From Paraburkholderia lycopersici (GTDB lineage Bacteria; Pseudomonadota; Gammaproteobacteria; Burkholderiales; Burkholderiaceae), in NCBI RefSeq assembly GCF_900096975.1, contig NZ_FMYQ01000023.1:60046-124045 (forward strand): a DNA stretch of 64,000 nt, in the 5' to 3' direction. A program made the translations under genes and the position numbers. Below the pieces are notes generated by a model that saw only the letters and a list, made by a program, of their open reading frames with translations, ran no database searches and was not told where the DNA came from. The first letter of the stretch is position 1, and the number at the start of each line of letters is the position of its first letter. Below are positions 1 to 8,798 of the stretch, in pieces.

Positions 1-588
1 GCGTTGCGTCTCGTCGAGACGTTTCGCGCCATCGAGCACGAGCACCAGCGTTTTCTCGAACGTGCGGCGCAGGCGCTCGGGGCCGCGGCGAACGAAGGGG
101 ACGACGCACGCACCGGCGGTTTCAAGCGCGATCTGGCCTTGCTCGGCCGCTTTGCGATGCGCACGAGCGCGCGCAACCAGTTGTTCGGCACCGTCGACAC
201 GATCGCGAGGGGCGCGGTGAGCGACGAGGTTTCGATCGCGCTGCCGGGCGGCGAAACGCTCGTGGCCACGGTGACGCGCGAAAGCGCGGAAGCTCTCGAG
301 CTTGCCGCGGGCGCTCCCGTGGTGGCACTCGTGAAGGCGACTTCCGTCGTGCTGGTCGCGCGCGCGGAGGATGCGGAGCGGCTTTCGGCGCGTAACCGCT
401 TGAGCGGGACGGTCGAGGTCGTGCGGCGCGGCGCCGTGAATGCGGAAGTGACGATCGCATTGCCGGGCGGCGCCGTGATCGCGGCCATCGTCACCGACGC
501 AAGTGTGGACGCGCTTGGCCTTGCCGCGGGAGGCGCGGCGACGGCCGTGTTCAAGGCGTCGAGCGTGCTATTGGGCGTGGCCGGCTAA
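1..588 (+). CDS. modE: ModE-type molybdate-responsive regulator, C-terminal part (5' truncated by window edge)
   Basis: The reading frame is open to the first base, so this is the C-terminal part of a longer protein. Two tandem Mop/TOBE domains are visible, roughly residues 54-120 and 126-193; both contain the pattern ARNxLxGTV, then RGAVxxEVxIALPGG, then VxALVKAxxVxL, which is the oxyanion-binding Mop fold. The segment before them (RLVETFRAIEHEHQRFL) resembles the linker helix of ModE. In ModE these domains bind molybdate and control an N-terminal winged helix that represses molybdate uptake genes; that DNA-binding half lies outside the window, so a stand-alone molybdopterin-binding protein is not excluded. 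It ends 68 bp from a convergent PAP2 gene. Confidence 0.75.
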   Translation, partial: ALRLVETFRAIEHEHQRFLERAAQALGAAANEGDDARTGGFKRDLALLGRFAMRTSARNQLFGTVDTIARGAVSDEVSIALPGGETLVATVTRESAEALELAAGAPVVALVKATSVVLVARAEDAERLSARNRLSGTVEVVRRGAVNAEVTIALPGGAVIAAIVTDASVDALGLAAGGAATAVFKASSVLLGVAG

Positions 589-656
589 AAGGTAGGTATG
601 GCTGGCTGATTGCGACCGGCGAGGCGCGGCTGGCGAGGCGCGGCTGGCCGGCGCCG

Positions 657-1358
657 TCAGGCGTGGCGTTGCGCGAGCGGAGCGAGGACGTTGCGGGTTT
701 GCGAGACGGGCGCGACCGGCGCGCGGTTCGGGCGGCCGGCTTTCCATTTGGCGCGCACGTAGGGCCGGTCGTGGCCCGAGACGGTCAGTGCGAGGTTCGT
801 GACCCAGCGATGCGTAGGCACGTGCACGTTGTGCAACGCGACAGTCAGCGCCGCGAGACTCAGTGCGACGACGGCCGCCGAAATCCGCTGCGCCTGCGCC
901 TGCCACCAGTAACGCGCGAACACGATCGCGGTGAGTGCGCCGACGATGCAGCCCGTGACAGCTTCGGAAGGCGAATGCGCGTCGAGCACCACGCGGGACA
1001 GCGCGACCGCCAGCCCCACCGCGAGCCCCGTCGCGACGCCTGTTATCCGCACGATGGACGGCGCGCCTTGCAGCATCAGGAAAAACGCGACGGGATAGAC
1101 GGCCGTGGACAGCATGGCGTGGCCGCTGATGCCCGTGAAGTCGAGTTCGCGCACGCCCATGCCCCAGCCGAGAAAGGCGAGCTTGGTGAGCGTGACGAGG
1201 CCGATCGCCACGCCGAGCAGCATCACCCAGCTCGCCGCCATGCGCCACGAATAGCCGGCTACGAGCCATAGCGCGATTGCCAGCGCGAGCGGCAGGGTGA
1301 GGCCTGCGCCGCCGAGGTTGGTAATCGAGTACCAAAGGTGAAGGGGTAAATCTGGCAT
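657..1358 (-). CDS. PAP2-family membrane phosphatase
   Basis: A 233-residue protein with about six hydrophobic segments. It carries the PAP2 signature in order: a lysine region near residue 59 (TKLAF), TGISGHAM at 75-82 with the catalytic-type histidine, and SRVVLDAHSPSE at 121-132. In the family the last motif is SRx5Hx3D and the second histidine is the nucleophile; here the final acidic residue is Glu132 rather than Asp, and the first motif is a weak match. Likely an inner-membrane lipid phosphate or undecaprenyl-pyrophosphate phosphatase; the exact substrate cannot be read from sequence. It is convergent with the modE-like gene and transcribed alone. Confidence 0.75.
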   Translation of the reverse strand: MPDLPLHLWYSITNLGGAGLTLPLALAIALWLVAGYSWRMAASWVMLLGVAIGLVTLTKLAFLGWGMGVRELDFTGISGHAMLSTAVYPVAFFLMLQGAPSIVRITGVATGLAVGLAVALSRVVLDAHSPSEAVTGCIVGALTAIVFARYWWQAQAQRISAAVVALSLAALTVALHNVHVPTHRWVTNLALTVSGHDRPYVRAKWKAGRPNRAPVAPVSQTRNVLAPLAQRHA

Positions 1359-1635
1359 GAGTCCGCGCCGCTATGTCTGAAAGGGGAATCCCACGATGGC
1401 AGATGCTTGACAGCTACCGGCTTAACGCGCGAGCGGCCGGGGCGGCCGACACGCGCGTCAGACAAGCTTGCAGTATAGCCGCGCCGCATGGACGAAGCGC
1501 ACGGCGTCGTTCTGCATGAGCTGGAATCGAACCAGTCCGGTCTGCAGCCTCGTTCGTTTGGTGTTATTGTGCGTTGCACAATGACGGATCGCGGCATAAC
1601 GCCACGATGTGTCAGACCCTTTTACGAGGCCGCTG

Positions 1636-2817
1636 ATGACGAAAAATCTGACGAAGCTATGGACAGGTGGCATGCGACGTCTGCTCGCCATTCAGAGCCG
1701 GGCTGCCCGCGACGCCCTGAAGGGCGTCGATTCGACCCCGGTCCACGCCCTTCGGCCGCAAGCGATCTGGCGCGCCGCTCAAGCCGCTGCCGAGCAGGCG
1801 GCGAGGCAATCCACCCAGGCGCCGGGCGCGCCGGCGCGCGAGTCGCGCGTGGGCCCGCGCGCGGCCGCCTGGGCCGCGGGCGAATGGCGCCGCGCGGAGC
1901 ATCTTGCGTCGGCCCGCGCCCACCATGCGGCGCGCGCGCTTCCTTATGGGCTTTATTTGCCGGCCGGCGGCGCAACGGCGGGCATGCCGCTCGTGGTGAT
2001 GCTGCACGGCTGCAAGCAGTCGATGGATTCGTTCGCCGAAGGCACGCGCATGAATCTGCTCGCCGACCGCCATGGTTTCGCAGTGGTGTATCCCGAGCAG
2101 TCGGAGCGCGCACACCCGCACCAGTGCTGGCATTGGTACGACGCGCGCGACGCGGCGGGCGGCGGCGAGGCGGCAGCCGTCGTCTCGCTGATCGACGCGC
2201 TGGTCGCGGAGCACGGTTTCGACCGCTCTCGTGTTTATGCGGCGGGATTGTCGGCGGGCGCGGGACTCGCGATGCTGCTGGCGGTGCGCTGGCCCAGCCG
2301 CTTCGCGGCTGTCGCGCTGCACTCCGGGCCGGCCTTTGGCGAGGCGCGTTCCGGCGTCTCCGCGCTCGACGTGATGCGGCGCGGCGTGCACCGCGACCCC
2401 GTGGCGCTCGTCGATGGCGAACTGGGCGAGCGTGCGCATCCCGGTATGCCGGCGATCGTTTTGCAGGGTGACGCGGATGCGGTGGTCGCGCCCTTGAATG
2501 CGGAACAGCTCGCCGTGCAACTCCTGCGGCTGAACGGGCTCGCCGATGTGCGCGGCGTGCGCCAGGGCGTCGTCTCGCACGAGATTTTCAAGGACGGTTA
2601 TCGCGAGCAGGACTACGAACTCGACGGTGCGAGCGTCGTGCGGCTATGCCGCGTGGCGGAACTGGACCATGCCTGGAGTGGCGGCGACGAGGCCGTGCCC
2701 TTCCATTCATCGACGGGGCCGGACGCGAGCGCGATGATCTGGGACTTTTTCCGGGGGCATCGCCGGGACGCCGCCGACGAAATTTACGATGACGAATTGG
2801 CGCAGGACGCACGGTAA
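1636..2817 (+). CDS. PHB depolymerase-family (LpqC-type) esterase
   Basis: An alpha/beta hydrolase of about 393 residues. The core begins after an alanine-rich N-terminal linker (about residues 35-95) and shows MPLVVMLHGCKQSMDSFA (oxyanion-hole region), then the lipase box GLSAG near residue 206, an aspartate in GDADAVV, and a late histidine in ELDHAWSGG. This arrangement is typical of the esterase_PHB family, which includes intracellular poly(3-hydroxybutyrate) depolymerase-like enzymes and feruloyl esterases. No signal peptide is visible, so a cytoplasmic role is likely. I chose the ATG at 1636, preceded by GAGG; an in-frame GTG at 1609 would add nine residues. Burkholderiales commonly store PHB, but the substrate here is inferred only. 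Confidence 0.75.
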   Translation: MTKNLTKLWTGGMRRLLAIQSRAARDALKGVDSTPVHALRPQAIWRAAQAAAEQAARQSTQAPGAPARESRVGPRAAAWAAGEWRRAEHLASARAHHAARALPYGLYLPAGGATAGMPLVVMLHGCKQSMDSFAEGTRMNLLADRHGFAVVYPEQSERAHPHQCWHWYDARDAAGGGEAAAVVSLIDALVAEHGFDRSRVYAAGLSAGAGLAMLLAVRWPSRFAAVALHSGPAFGEARSGVSALDVMRRGVHRDPVALVDGELGERAHPGMPAIVLQGDADAVVAPLNAEQLAVQLLRLNGLADVRGVRQGVVSHEIFKDGYREQDYELDGASVVRLCRVAELDHAWSGGDEAVPFHSSTGPDASAMIWDFFRGHRRDAADEIYDDELAQDAR

Positions 2818-2843
2818 AGGGCATTCATGCGCGGGAGTAGGTA

Positions 2844-2872
2844 TTTACCCGTTATAGGGTTTACCCTATAAT
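2844..2872 (+). promoter_or_regulatory. Promoter with overlapping palindrome for the DUF3563 gene
   Basis: A -10 box TATAAT at 2867-2872 lies 17 bp after TTTACC at 2844-2849, giving a good sigma-70 promoter. The perfect inverted repeat TTATAGGGT-TT-ACCCTATAA (2852-2871) fills the spacer and most of the -10 box, so a protein bound there would block polymerase. The regulator is unknown. Confidence 0.6.
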
Positions 2873-2919
2873 GGTTTCGTCTGTTTCGCGGGCGCGTGCC
2901 CGTCAAGAAGGGCCAAATC

Positions 2920-3099
2920 ATGTACCTGCTCAGCCGTCTTTTCCTGTTCCTCACCGAAACCGCCGAAGCTCGCCGTCAGCAGCGCGAAGAAGCGTATCTC
3001 GCCGAATCGGTGGACATCTATGACCTCGAATTCCGCATGCGCAAGATGGATCGCGAGAAGGCCACGCGCCATCCGTCGTGGATGAATCACTACGGCTAA
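2920..3099 (+). CDS. DUF3563 family small protein
   Basis: A 59-residue protein beginning MYLLSRLFLFLTETAEARR, followed by an acidic-basic helical stretch containing YLAESVDIYDLEFRMRKMDRE. This pattern matches the DUF3563 small proteins that are common in Burkholderia and relatives; their function is unknown. The N-terminal hydrophobic helix may associate with the membrane. I start it at the ATG at 2920 because that is where the family begins; an in-frame GTG at 2896 would add eight residues. It is monocistronic, with its own promoter and a terminator just downstream. Confidence 0.75.
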   Translation: MYLLSRLFLFLTETAEARRQQREEAYLAESVDIYDLEFRMRKMDREKATRHPSWMNHYG

Positions 3100-3133
3100 G
3101 CTGGCGTGCCGCGCCCTGCGAGGCGCGATGAAG

Positions 3134-3155
3134 ACGGCGCGCGAGCGCCGTTTTT
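3134..3155. terminator. Bidirectional intrinsic terminator between DUF3563 and BPSS1780 genes
   Basis: ACGGCGC-GCGA-GCGCCGT forms a 7-bp GC-rich stem followed by four T on the plus strand. It sits between two convergent genes. Confidence 0.65.
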
Positions 3156-3181
3156 GCGTCTACGGCGCGTAAATGCGTCGC

Positions 3182-3985
3182 TCAGCGGCCTGAACCCGGC
3201 ATTTCGGCGGGCTGCTTTTCCTGCACGCCGTAGCAGCCGCGATAGGTCGCGTAGAACGAACAGTAGAGCATCGTCGTCACGATGATGAGCGCGGGCATCA
3301 GGATCGCCACCGTGAAGTCGCCCGCGCCGAGCGCGCGCAGCAGCGTCGACAGGCCGATCGAGACGACGGTCGACACCGCGAACCACAGCGCGCCGTACAC
3401 CACGAACGCGCCCTTGTTGCGCCAACAGCTCACGATGCTGAAGAACATGGCCTTCACAGGCGGCACGTCGTGCCACGCCGTGAGCACGGGCGCGAACCAG
3501 AACAGCATCGACACCGGCACGTAGCAGAGCAGCGAGGCGAGCACCGCCAGCGGCATGTCGCCGTTTTCGAGCGTATCGGCGTCGAGCGAGCCGCCTATCG
3601 TCATCAGGCGCAGCAGCGCGCCGCCGTCAACGAATGCGGACGCCGCGAGCACCAGCAGCATCGCCACCACATAAATCGCGCCGAGCACCAGCAGGTGCTT
3701 CGCCACCGTGTTGCCATACGAGCGAAAGCCGTCGATGAGGATGGTCGGGAACACCGGCTTGCCCGCGATCGTGTCGCGGCACGCCGCCATGAAGCCGACG
3801 GCCACCCCCGGCACGAACAGCAGCGGAAGCACGCCGCCGATCACGGGAATGGCCGAAATCAGCGTCATCGCCAGCAAATAGGCGAAGAACAGCGTGAGAA
3901 ACGCGAGCGGATTGCGACGGAACAGCCAGATGCCCTGGCGGAACCAGACGTAGCCCGCCTTCGCGGGGACTTCAATTAGTTGCAT
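3182..3985 (-). CDS. BPSS1780-type integral membrane protein
   Basis: A 267-residue polytopic membrane protein opening MQLIEVPAKAGYVWFRQGIW, then NPLAFLTLFF and about six hydrophobic spans, a pattern I recognise from the BPSS1780 family restricted largely to Betaproteobacteria. No catalytic motif is visible and no function is established. It begins inside the last 10 bp of thrB, so translation is probably coupled to homoserine kinase. The C-terminus is cytoplasm-like and short (ending EMPGSGR). Confidence 0.75.
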   Translation of the reverse strand: MQLIEVPAKAGYVWFRQGIWLFRRNPLAFLTLFFAYLLAMTLISAIPVIGGVLPLLFVPGVAVGFMAACRDTIAGKPVFPTILIDGFRSYGNTVAKHLLVLGAIYVVAMLLVLAASAFVDGGALLRLMTIGGSLDADTLENGDMPLAVLASLLCYVPVSMLFWFAPVLTAWHDVPPVKAMFFSIVSCWRNKGAFVVYGALWFAVSTVVSIGLSTLLRALGAGDFTVAILMPALIIVTTMLYCSFYATYRGCYGVQEKQPAEMPGSGR

Positions 3986-4983
3986 GGGCGATGGGGCAAG
4001 GCGTGATGGGAGCCTGAAGCGCTGCCAGCGATGCGCTCCCGCAGGATGCGCTCGAAGTGGCCGGGATCGTGCGGCTTGAGCAGTTCGGCCGAGCGCGGCA
4101 GGTGGAAATCATACAGGCGCGAGACCCAGAAGCGATAGGCACCCGCGCGCAGCATGTTCGTCCAGTGGCGCGTTTCCTCGAGTGTGAACGGACGCACGGT
4201 CTGGTAGGCGCGCAACAGCGCGTTGGCGCGTGCCGCGTCGAGCTTGCCTGTGGCGAGGTCGACGCACCAGTCGTTCACGGTCACGGCCACGTCGAAGAGC
4301 CACTTGTCGCAGCCGGCGAAATAGAAGTCGAAAAAGCCGCCGAGCCGCACTTCGTGGCCCGGTGCCAGGTGCGAATGCGAGAACATCGCATTGTCGCGGA
4401 ACAGGTCGCAATGGCACGGGCCGCCCGGCAGCGCCGCATAGTCGGCCGAGGCGAAAAACCCGCGCTGATGATCGAGTTCGCTCGTGAGCAGCGCGCGCTG
4501 CGCCTCGTCGACGAAGGGCAGCACCGTCGGCACCGTTTCTTCCCACCAGGGGAGGCTGCGCAGATTCGGCTGGCCGCCGCGGAAATCGCGGCCCGCGAGG
4601 TGCATGCGCGCGAGCATCTGGCCCACTTCCGCGCAGTGCTCGACGCCCGGCGCGAGTTCGGGCGCGCCTTCGAGCTTCGTGACGATCGCCGCGGGCTTGC
4701 CGTGCAGCATGCCGAACAGCGAGCCGTCCGTGCGCGGCATGGGGTCCGGAACCGGGACATGGTGCGAGGCCAGATGCCGCATGAGGTCGAGGTAGAACGG
4801 CAGTTGTCCGGCCGTGAGCTTTTCGAAGATCGTCAGGACGTATTCGCCGCGCGTCGTCGTCAGGAAGAAATTGCTGTTCTCAATGCCGGACTGGATGCCG
4901 CGAAATTCGACGACATCGCCGAGATCGTAGTCGCGCAGCCATTGGGCAAGCTGGTTGTCGGTGACAGCGGTGAAGACGGCCAT
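3976..4983 (-). CDS. thrB: Homoserine kinase, type II (choline-kinase fold)
   Basis: A 335-residue kinase that phosphorylates L-homoserine with ATP in threonine biosynthesis. It starts MAVFTAVTDNQLAQWLRDYD, with the nucleotide-binding segment GIENSNFFLTT, the Brenner-type catalytic loop HCDLFRDNAMF (His, Asp, Asn) and the metal-binding aspartate in GGFFDFYFAG. This is the APH/choline-kinase-type ThrB of pseudomonads and Burkholderia, not the GHMP type of E. coli. The 3' end overlaps the start of the BPSS1780-type gene by 10 bp. A DUF2782 gene lies 166 bp upstream on the same strand, a neighbourhood also familiar from Pseudomonas. Confidence 0.92.
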   Translation of the reverse strand: MAVFTAVTDNQLAQWLRDYDLGDVVEFRGIQSGIENSNFFLTTTRGEYVLTIFEKLTAGQLPFYLDLMRHLASHHVPVPDPMPRTDGSLFGMLHGKPAAIVTKLEGAPELAPGVEHCAEVGQMLARMHLAGRDFRGGQPNLRSLPWWEETVPTVLPFVDEAQRALLTSELDHQRGFFASADYAALPGGPCHCDLFRDNAMFSHSHLAPGHEVRLGGFFDFYFAGCDKWLFDVAVTVNDWCVDLATGKLDAARANALLRAYQTVRPFTLEETRHWTNMLRAGAYRFWVSRLYDFHLPRSAELLKPHDPGHFERILRERIAGSASGSHHALPHRPCN

Positions 4984-5149
4984 GCAAGAAGGTCGGTTGA
5001 GTGGGAATAGTCGGTCGGCAAGCGCTGCGTCGTGCTGCCCGGGTCCCGCGAGCGCGGCCGGCTCAGGCGCAACGGCGGCGGTCCGGCTTCGGGTTGGCGC
5101 GCATGGCGTTGCCGCGCATGCCCCATCGAGGCGCGCGCGGCCGGCCGGT

Positions 5150-5557
5150 TCAGTAATGCAGGTTGATTGACGGCAGGCGCGTGCTTGCCTGGCCGTTCTG
5201 GCGGACTTGCGGCGAGGTGTCGGGGCTCGCGCTCATCGTATAGCGCGTGCCGAAATTCGAGTGCACGTTGATTTCGACGGGCTTGCCCTTGTCGCGGAAT
5301 TCGGTGATCTCCGTTCCGTTCGGGCTCATTTCGTGAAAGCTCGGCGTGCGCGGTACGTCGTTGATGTTGACCTTCGAGGTGACGCGCGCGGCCGGCTTGT
5401 TGTTGATCGCAGCCAGGTCGGGAAGGCCGGCGCGTTCGTTCTCCGACTGCGCGGACTGCGCCTCGACGGCAGTCTTTGCGTCGTCGGCGGGCGCGGCCAT
5501 GGCGACTCCGCTGAAAGCGAGCGTCACCGCGACGGCGGCAAGAAGGGGCGACTTCAT
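5150..5557 (-). CDS. DUF2782-like secreted protein
   Basis: A 135-residue protein with a clear Sec signal peptide (MKSPLLAAVAVTLAFSGVAMA, cleavage after AMA). The mature part is polar; the segment TEITEFRDKGKPVEINVHS followed by FGTRYTMSAS resembles the conserved core of DUF2782 (a short beta-hairpin with EYR, vxGq and pYyl-like positions). In pseudomonads DUF2782 genes neighbour thrB and polA, and thrB is the next gene here. Function unknown; predicted periplasmic. The tail after residue 110 is Gln/Arg/Ser-rich. Confidence 0.6.
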   Translation of the reverse strand: MKSPLLAAVAVTLAFSGVAMAAPADDAKTAVEAQSAQSENERAGLPDLAAINNKPAARVTSKVNINDVPRTPSFHEMSPNGTEITEFRDKGKPVEINVHSNFGTRYTMSASPDTSPQVRQNGQASTRLPSINLHY

Positions 5558-5816
5558 TTGATTCTCCTGTCGACCAGAGTGGTGCTTCGGTCCGGGCTCT
5601 GGTCCCGTGCAAGGCTGGAATGCTTCGATTCTAGCAAATCCGGCCGCCGCGCCCTATGTCGCACCGGCGCCGCGAGCCCGCCCGGCAGGCTGCGCGGGGC
5701 GTCCGCGGCCCACGTGCGGCGCGTGTTTCCAAAGCCCTGGGCGCGGCGAGGGCGGTCGTCTGGAAGTCGCACCTTCCGTGGTAATGTGGTTCCATCAAAC
5801 GGAGAGGCGAACAAAG

Positions 5817-7343
5817 ATGAACAACGATACCTACCTGCGGCCCCTCATGACGCCGGCGCACGACTTCCCGGACGAATCTTTCGACGACGCCGCCGACGCC
5901 GTGGCGCGCCTGTCCAGCATCTACGAAGCGAACACCTCTTTCCTGCGCGACGCGTTTGCGCGCTATCGCCGCGGCGAGGCGTTCGACCGTCGCGTGCGCG
6001 CGTGCTACCCGTTCGTGCGCATCCGCACGAACGTCAACACGCATATCGACTCGCGCCGCTCGTATGGCTTCGTTGCCGGCCCCGGCGTGTTCGAAACCAC
6101 CGTCACGCGGCCCGACCTCTTCGGCAACTACTATCGCGAACAGTTGCGCCTGCTCGCGAAGAACCATCATGTGGGCATCGAGGTGGGCGTTTCGGACCAG
6201 CCGATTCCGGTGCACTTCGCGTTCGCCGAAGGCATTCACCTCGAAGGCGATCTCGATCGCGAGCGCCTTTTCGCCATGCGCGACGTGTTCGACACGCCCG
6301 ATCTCGCGCAACTCGACGACCGCATCGTCAATGGCACGTACGAGCCGCAGCCCGGCGAGCCGCATCCGCTCGCGCTCTTCACCGCGCCGCGCGTGGATTT
6401 TTCGCTGCACCGGCTCAAACACTACACGGCCACGTCGCCTACGCACGTGCAGAACTACGTGCTTTACACGAACTACCAGTTCTATATCGACGAGTTCGTG
6501 AAGCTCGGCCGCGCGATGATGGCGCACACCGACGACGCCGATCTGCGCACCTATCGCAGCGAATACACCTCGTTCGTGGAGCCCGGCGACGTGGTCACCT
6601 ACAACGCGAACCTCGGCGAGCAGGACCACGAAGGCACGGCGCCCGCGCGCCTGCCGCAGATGCCCGCGTACCACCTCAAGCGCGCCGACGGCAGCGGCAT
6701 CACGATGGTCAACATCGGCGTGGGGCCGTCGAACGCGAAGACGATCACCGACCACATTGCGGTGCTGCGTCCGCATGCGTGGATCATGCTCGGTCACTGC
6801 GCGGGCTTGCGCAACACGCAGCGCCTTGGCGACTACGTGCTCGCGCACGGCTACGTGCGCGAGGATCACGTGCTCGACGCCGATTTGCCGCTGTGGGTGC
6901 CGATTCCCGCGCTCGCGGAAGTGCAGTTGGCGCTCGAGCGTGCGGTGGCGGACGTCACGAAACTCGACGGCGTGGAGCTGAAGCGCGTGATGCGCACGGG
7001 CACGGTGGCGAGCGTCGACAATCGCAACTGGGAATTGCGCGATCATCGCGAGCCGGTGCAGCGCCTCTCGCAAAGCCGCGCGATCGCGCTCGACATGGAA
7101 AGCGCGACCATCGCCGCGAACGGCTTCCGCTTTCGCGTGCCGTATGGCACCTTGCTGTGCGTGTCGGACAAACCGCTGCACGGCGAACTCAAGCTGCCGG
7201 GCATGGCCGATTCGTTCTACCGAGCGCAGGTCGATCAGCATTTGCAGATCGGCGTGAAGGCAATGGAGATTCTGCGCACGAACGGTCTGCACAAGCTCCA
7301 CAGCCGGAAACTTCGCAGCTTTGCGGAGGTGGCATTCCAGTAG
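5817..7343 (+). CDS. amn: AMP nucleosidase
   Basis: A 508-residue enzyme expected to hydrolyse AMP to adenine and ribose 5-phosphate, controlling the adenylate pool. The N-terminal AMP-nucleosidase-specific domain covers about residues 1-180; the C-terminal nucleoside-phosphorylase-like domain shows GITMVNIGVGPSNAKTITDH, WIMLGHCAGLRNTQ, and ALDMESATIAANG, where the ME pair contacts the ribose in this superfamily. I use the ATG at 5817, 8-10 bases after GGAGAGG; the frame is open much further upstream but without homology-like sequence. It is divergent from the DUF2782-like gene. Confidence 0.92.
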   Translation: MNNDTYLRPLMTPAHDFPDESFDDAADAVARLSSIYEANTSFLRDAFARYRRGEAFDRRVRACYPFVRIRTNVNTHIDSRRSYGFVAGPGVFETTVTRPDLFGNYYREQLRLLAKNHHVGIEVGVSDQPIPVHFAFAEGIHLEGDLDRERLFAMRDVFDTPDLAQLDDRIVNGTYEPQPGEPHPLALFTAPRVDFSLHRLKHYTATSPTHVQNYVLYTNYQFYIDEFVKLGRAMMAHTDDADLRTYRSEYTSFVEPGDVVTYNANLGEQDHEGTAPARLPQMPAYHLKRADGSGITMVNIGVGPSNAKTITDHIAVLRPHAWIMLGHCAGLRNTQRLGDYVLAHGYVREDHVLDADLPLWVPIPALAEVQLALERAVADVTKLDGVELKRVMRTGTVASVDNRNWELRDHREPVQRLSQSRAIALDMESATIAANGFRFRVPYGTLLCVSDKPLHGELKLPGMADSFYRAQVDQHLQIGVKAMEILRTNGLHKLHSRKLRSFAEVAFQ

Positions 7344-7662
7344 CGGAATGTCAGGCATCCTGCGTATTGCCGTTTCGGCGTAGTTGGTAAGGCGTCGCGA
7401 TTGTCGAGCGCTGATCCCGGGAATGCGAACCAGACCGGCCGATATGCTCGTAAGCGCACGTACCGCAAGAGAAGCGTCCCTCGGCTCAACGCACCATGTC
7501 GCGGCGACGCACTATCTGCTCACGCATCATGGGTCAGTTGCGGCCCGCAGTGCCGACGTCTTCGGCGTCGTTGCTGCGGGGTTGCGCTACGACGGCTGAA
7601 AACGTCGCTCCGGGGCATCGGCCGGGTCGGGGCGGTATCCGCGCGAGGCCCCGCCTTGGGGC
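7344..7662. other. Intergenic stretch without a recognisable gene
   Basis: About 320 bp between two convergent genes. I see no credible reading frame, tRNA, T-tailed hairpin or repeat here. Confidence 0.5.
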
Positions 7663-8559
7663 TCAGTAATAGATCCACCGTCCGTACTGAGGCGACCAGT
7701 AAACCCATCGGGCCGGCGGTTGCGGCTGGTACTGCGCGCCCCACGGTGCGGGCGGACCGTAGTAGGCGGGCCGGGGCGGGGCGTAAGCCGGTTGCTGGGC
7801 GTATTGCTGCGCGTATACCGGCTGCTGCGCATAGTCAGGCTGCTGTTGTGCGTAAGCCGGCTGCTGCGCATAACCATATGGCTGGGGAGGCGGGCGCGAC
7901 GCAACAGGCGGCGCATACGGCGTTCGCGGCTGCGCGGGCTGGGCATATTGCAGACTCCGGGTCGAGTACACCTGCGCCGCGCGCGGTGGCTCCAGCTCGT
8001 CGACGGCTTCGTCGTTCGCGAGGGACTCCGGCGGCGCAACGTCGTCTTGCACGACAGGCGCTGCCGCAACGGGTTGATGGCCGGCGGGCGCCTGCGCGTA
8101 AGCGCGGGCTTTCGGTTGCGGGGCGGTCGGCGTCGGCGTTGGTGCGGCGTTGGCGCGCGCGACCGGCTGCGCGGGAGCGGGCGGTTCGGCTTGGGCTTCG
8201 GGGGCGGCTTCGTCGACTTGCGCGGTTTGTCCGGTTTGACCATCCGCCAGCGGCTTGACGACGACCGGCACGGTCATGACCGTCGCAACCTCGCCCGCGT
8301 CGCTGTAGGTGTGCTTGATGTCGAGGATGGGCTTGCGCGTTGTCGTGCCGGCAGCCTGCTTCGGCGGTGCCGCAGCGGCGGCCGCGGCTTGCGCCATTTC
8401 TTCCCGGGCTGCCTTGTAGCCACGATCGTAGGCCGCCTGCACTTCGCGATCCTGCGCAGCGGCGTCTTCTTCCTTGCTATAGGCGTGAGACGCCGCCGAA
8501 AATCCGCAGCCTGCCGCCAGCAATGCGATGGCCGTCGCGTGCCTTGCGCTCGTGTCCAT
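7663..8559 (-). CDS. Secreted low-complexity Gln/Ala/Pro/Tyr-rich hypothetical protein
   Basis: A 298-residue protein with an N-terminal signal-like segment (ALLAAGCGFSAASHA) that contains a cysteine but no convincing lipobox. A basic-acidic helical stretch (residues about 25-60) is followed by a folded-looking block, RKPILDIKHTYSDAGEV and VVVKPL, then a long Ala/Pro/Gln linker. The C-terminal quarter has imperfect repeats of the type PAYAQQ (QPAYAQQ, DYAQQPVYAQQ, YAQQPAYAPP) and ends in an aromatic tail, WVYWSPQYGRWIYY. I do not recognise the family. The pattern suggests an envelope or peptidoglycan-associated protein, but this is inference. Confidence 0.6.
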   Translation of the reverse strand: MDTSARHATAIALLAAGCGFSAASHAYSKEEDAAAQDREVQAAYDRGYKAAREEMAQAAAAAAAPPKQAAGTTTRKPILDIKHTYSDAGEVATVMTVPVVVKPLADGQTGQTAQVDEAAPEAQAEPPAPAQPVARANAAPTPTPTAPQPKARAYAQAPAGHQPVAAAPVVQDDVAPPESLANDEAVDELEPPRAAQVYSTRSLQYAQPAQPRTPYAPPVASRPPPQPYGYAQQPAYAQQQPDYAQQPVYAQQYAQQPAYAPPRPAYYGPPAPWGAQYQPQPPARWVYWSPQYGRWIYY

Positions 8560-8672
8560 GGGGCGACCTTTTTCTGTTTCTCGATGATGTCATCGTACAC
8601 CGCGGGTAATGACATTCAAGCAGCGGGAAAGCGCCAAGGTATGCCGGCGAACGCAGGCGGAACGAAGCGACG

Positions 8673-8708
8673 GGAAGTCGGGCGGCGGCACCGCCTCGCC
8701 CGACTTCC
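8673..8708. repeat. Large inverted repeat between chrA and the low-complexity protein gene
   Basis: GGAAGTCGGGCG at 8673-8684 pairs perfectly with CGCCCGACTTCC at 8697-8708, with an additional inner GCGG/CCGC. It lies downstream of the chrA pair on the minus strand. There is no T-run on either side, so it may be an RNA-stabilising or Rho-assisted end rather than an intrinsic terminator. Confidence 0.5.
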
Positions 8709-8798
8709 AGGCGCCGGATGCGCTCCGCGCCCGGCACCCGGAACGGCTCAGTATCTGCGGCGTGCAGGCCCGACCAGGCGCGCCGTCACGGTGTCACC

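Noticed and set aside
8673..8708. Long inverted repeat as an IS end or REP element
   Set aside because: Single occurrence seen, no transposase nearby; more likely an RNA 3'-end hairpin.
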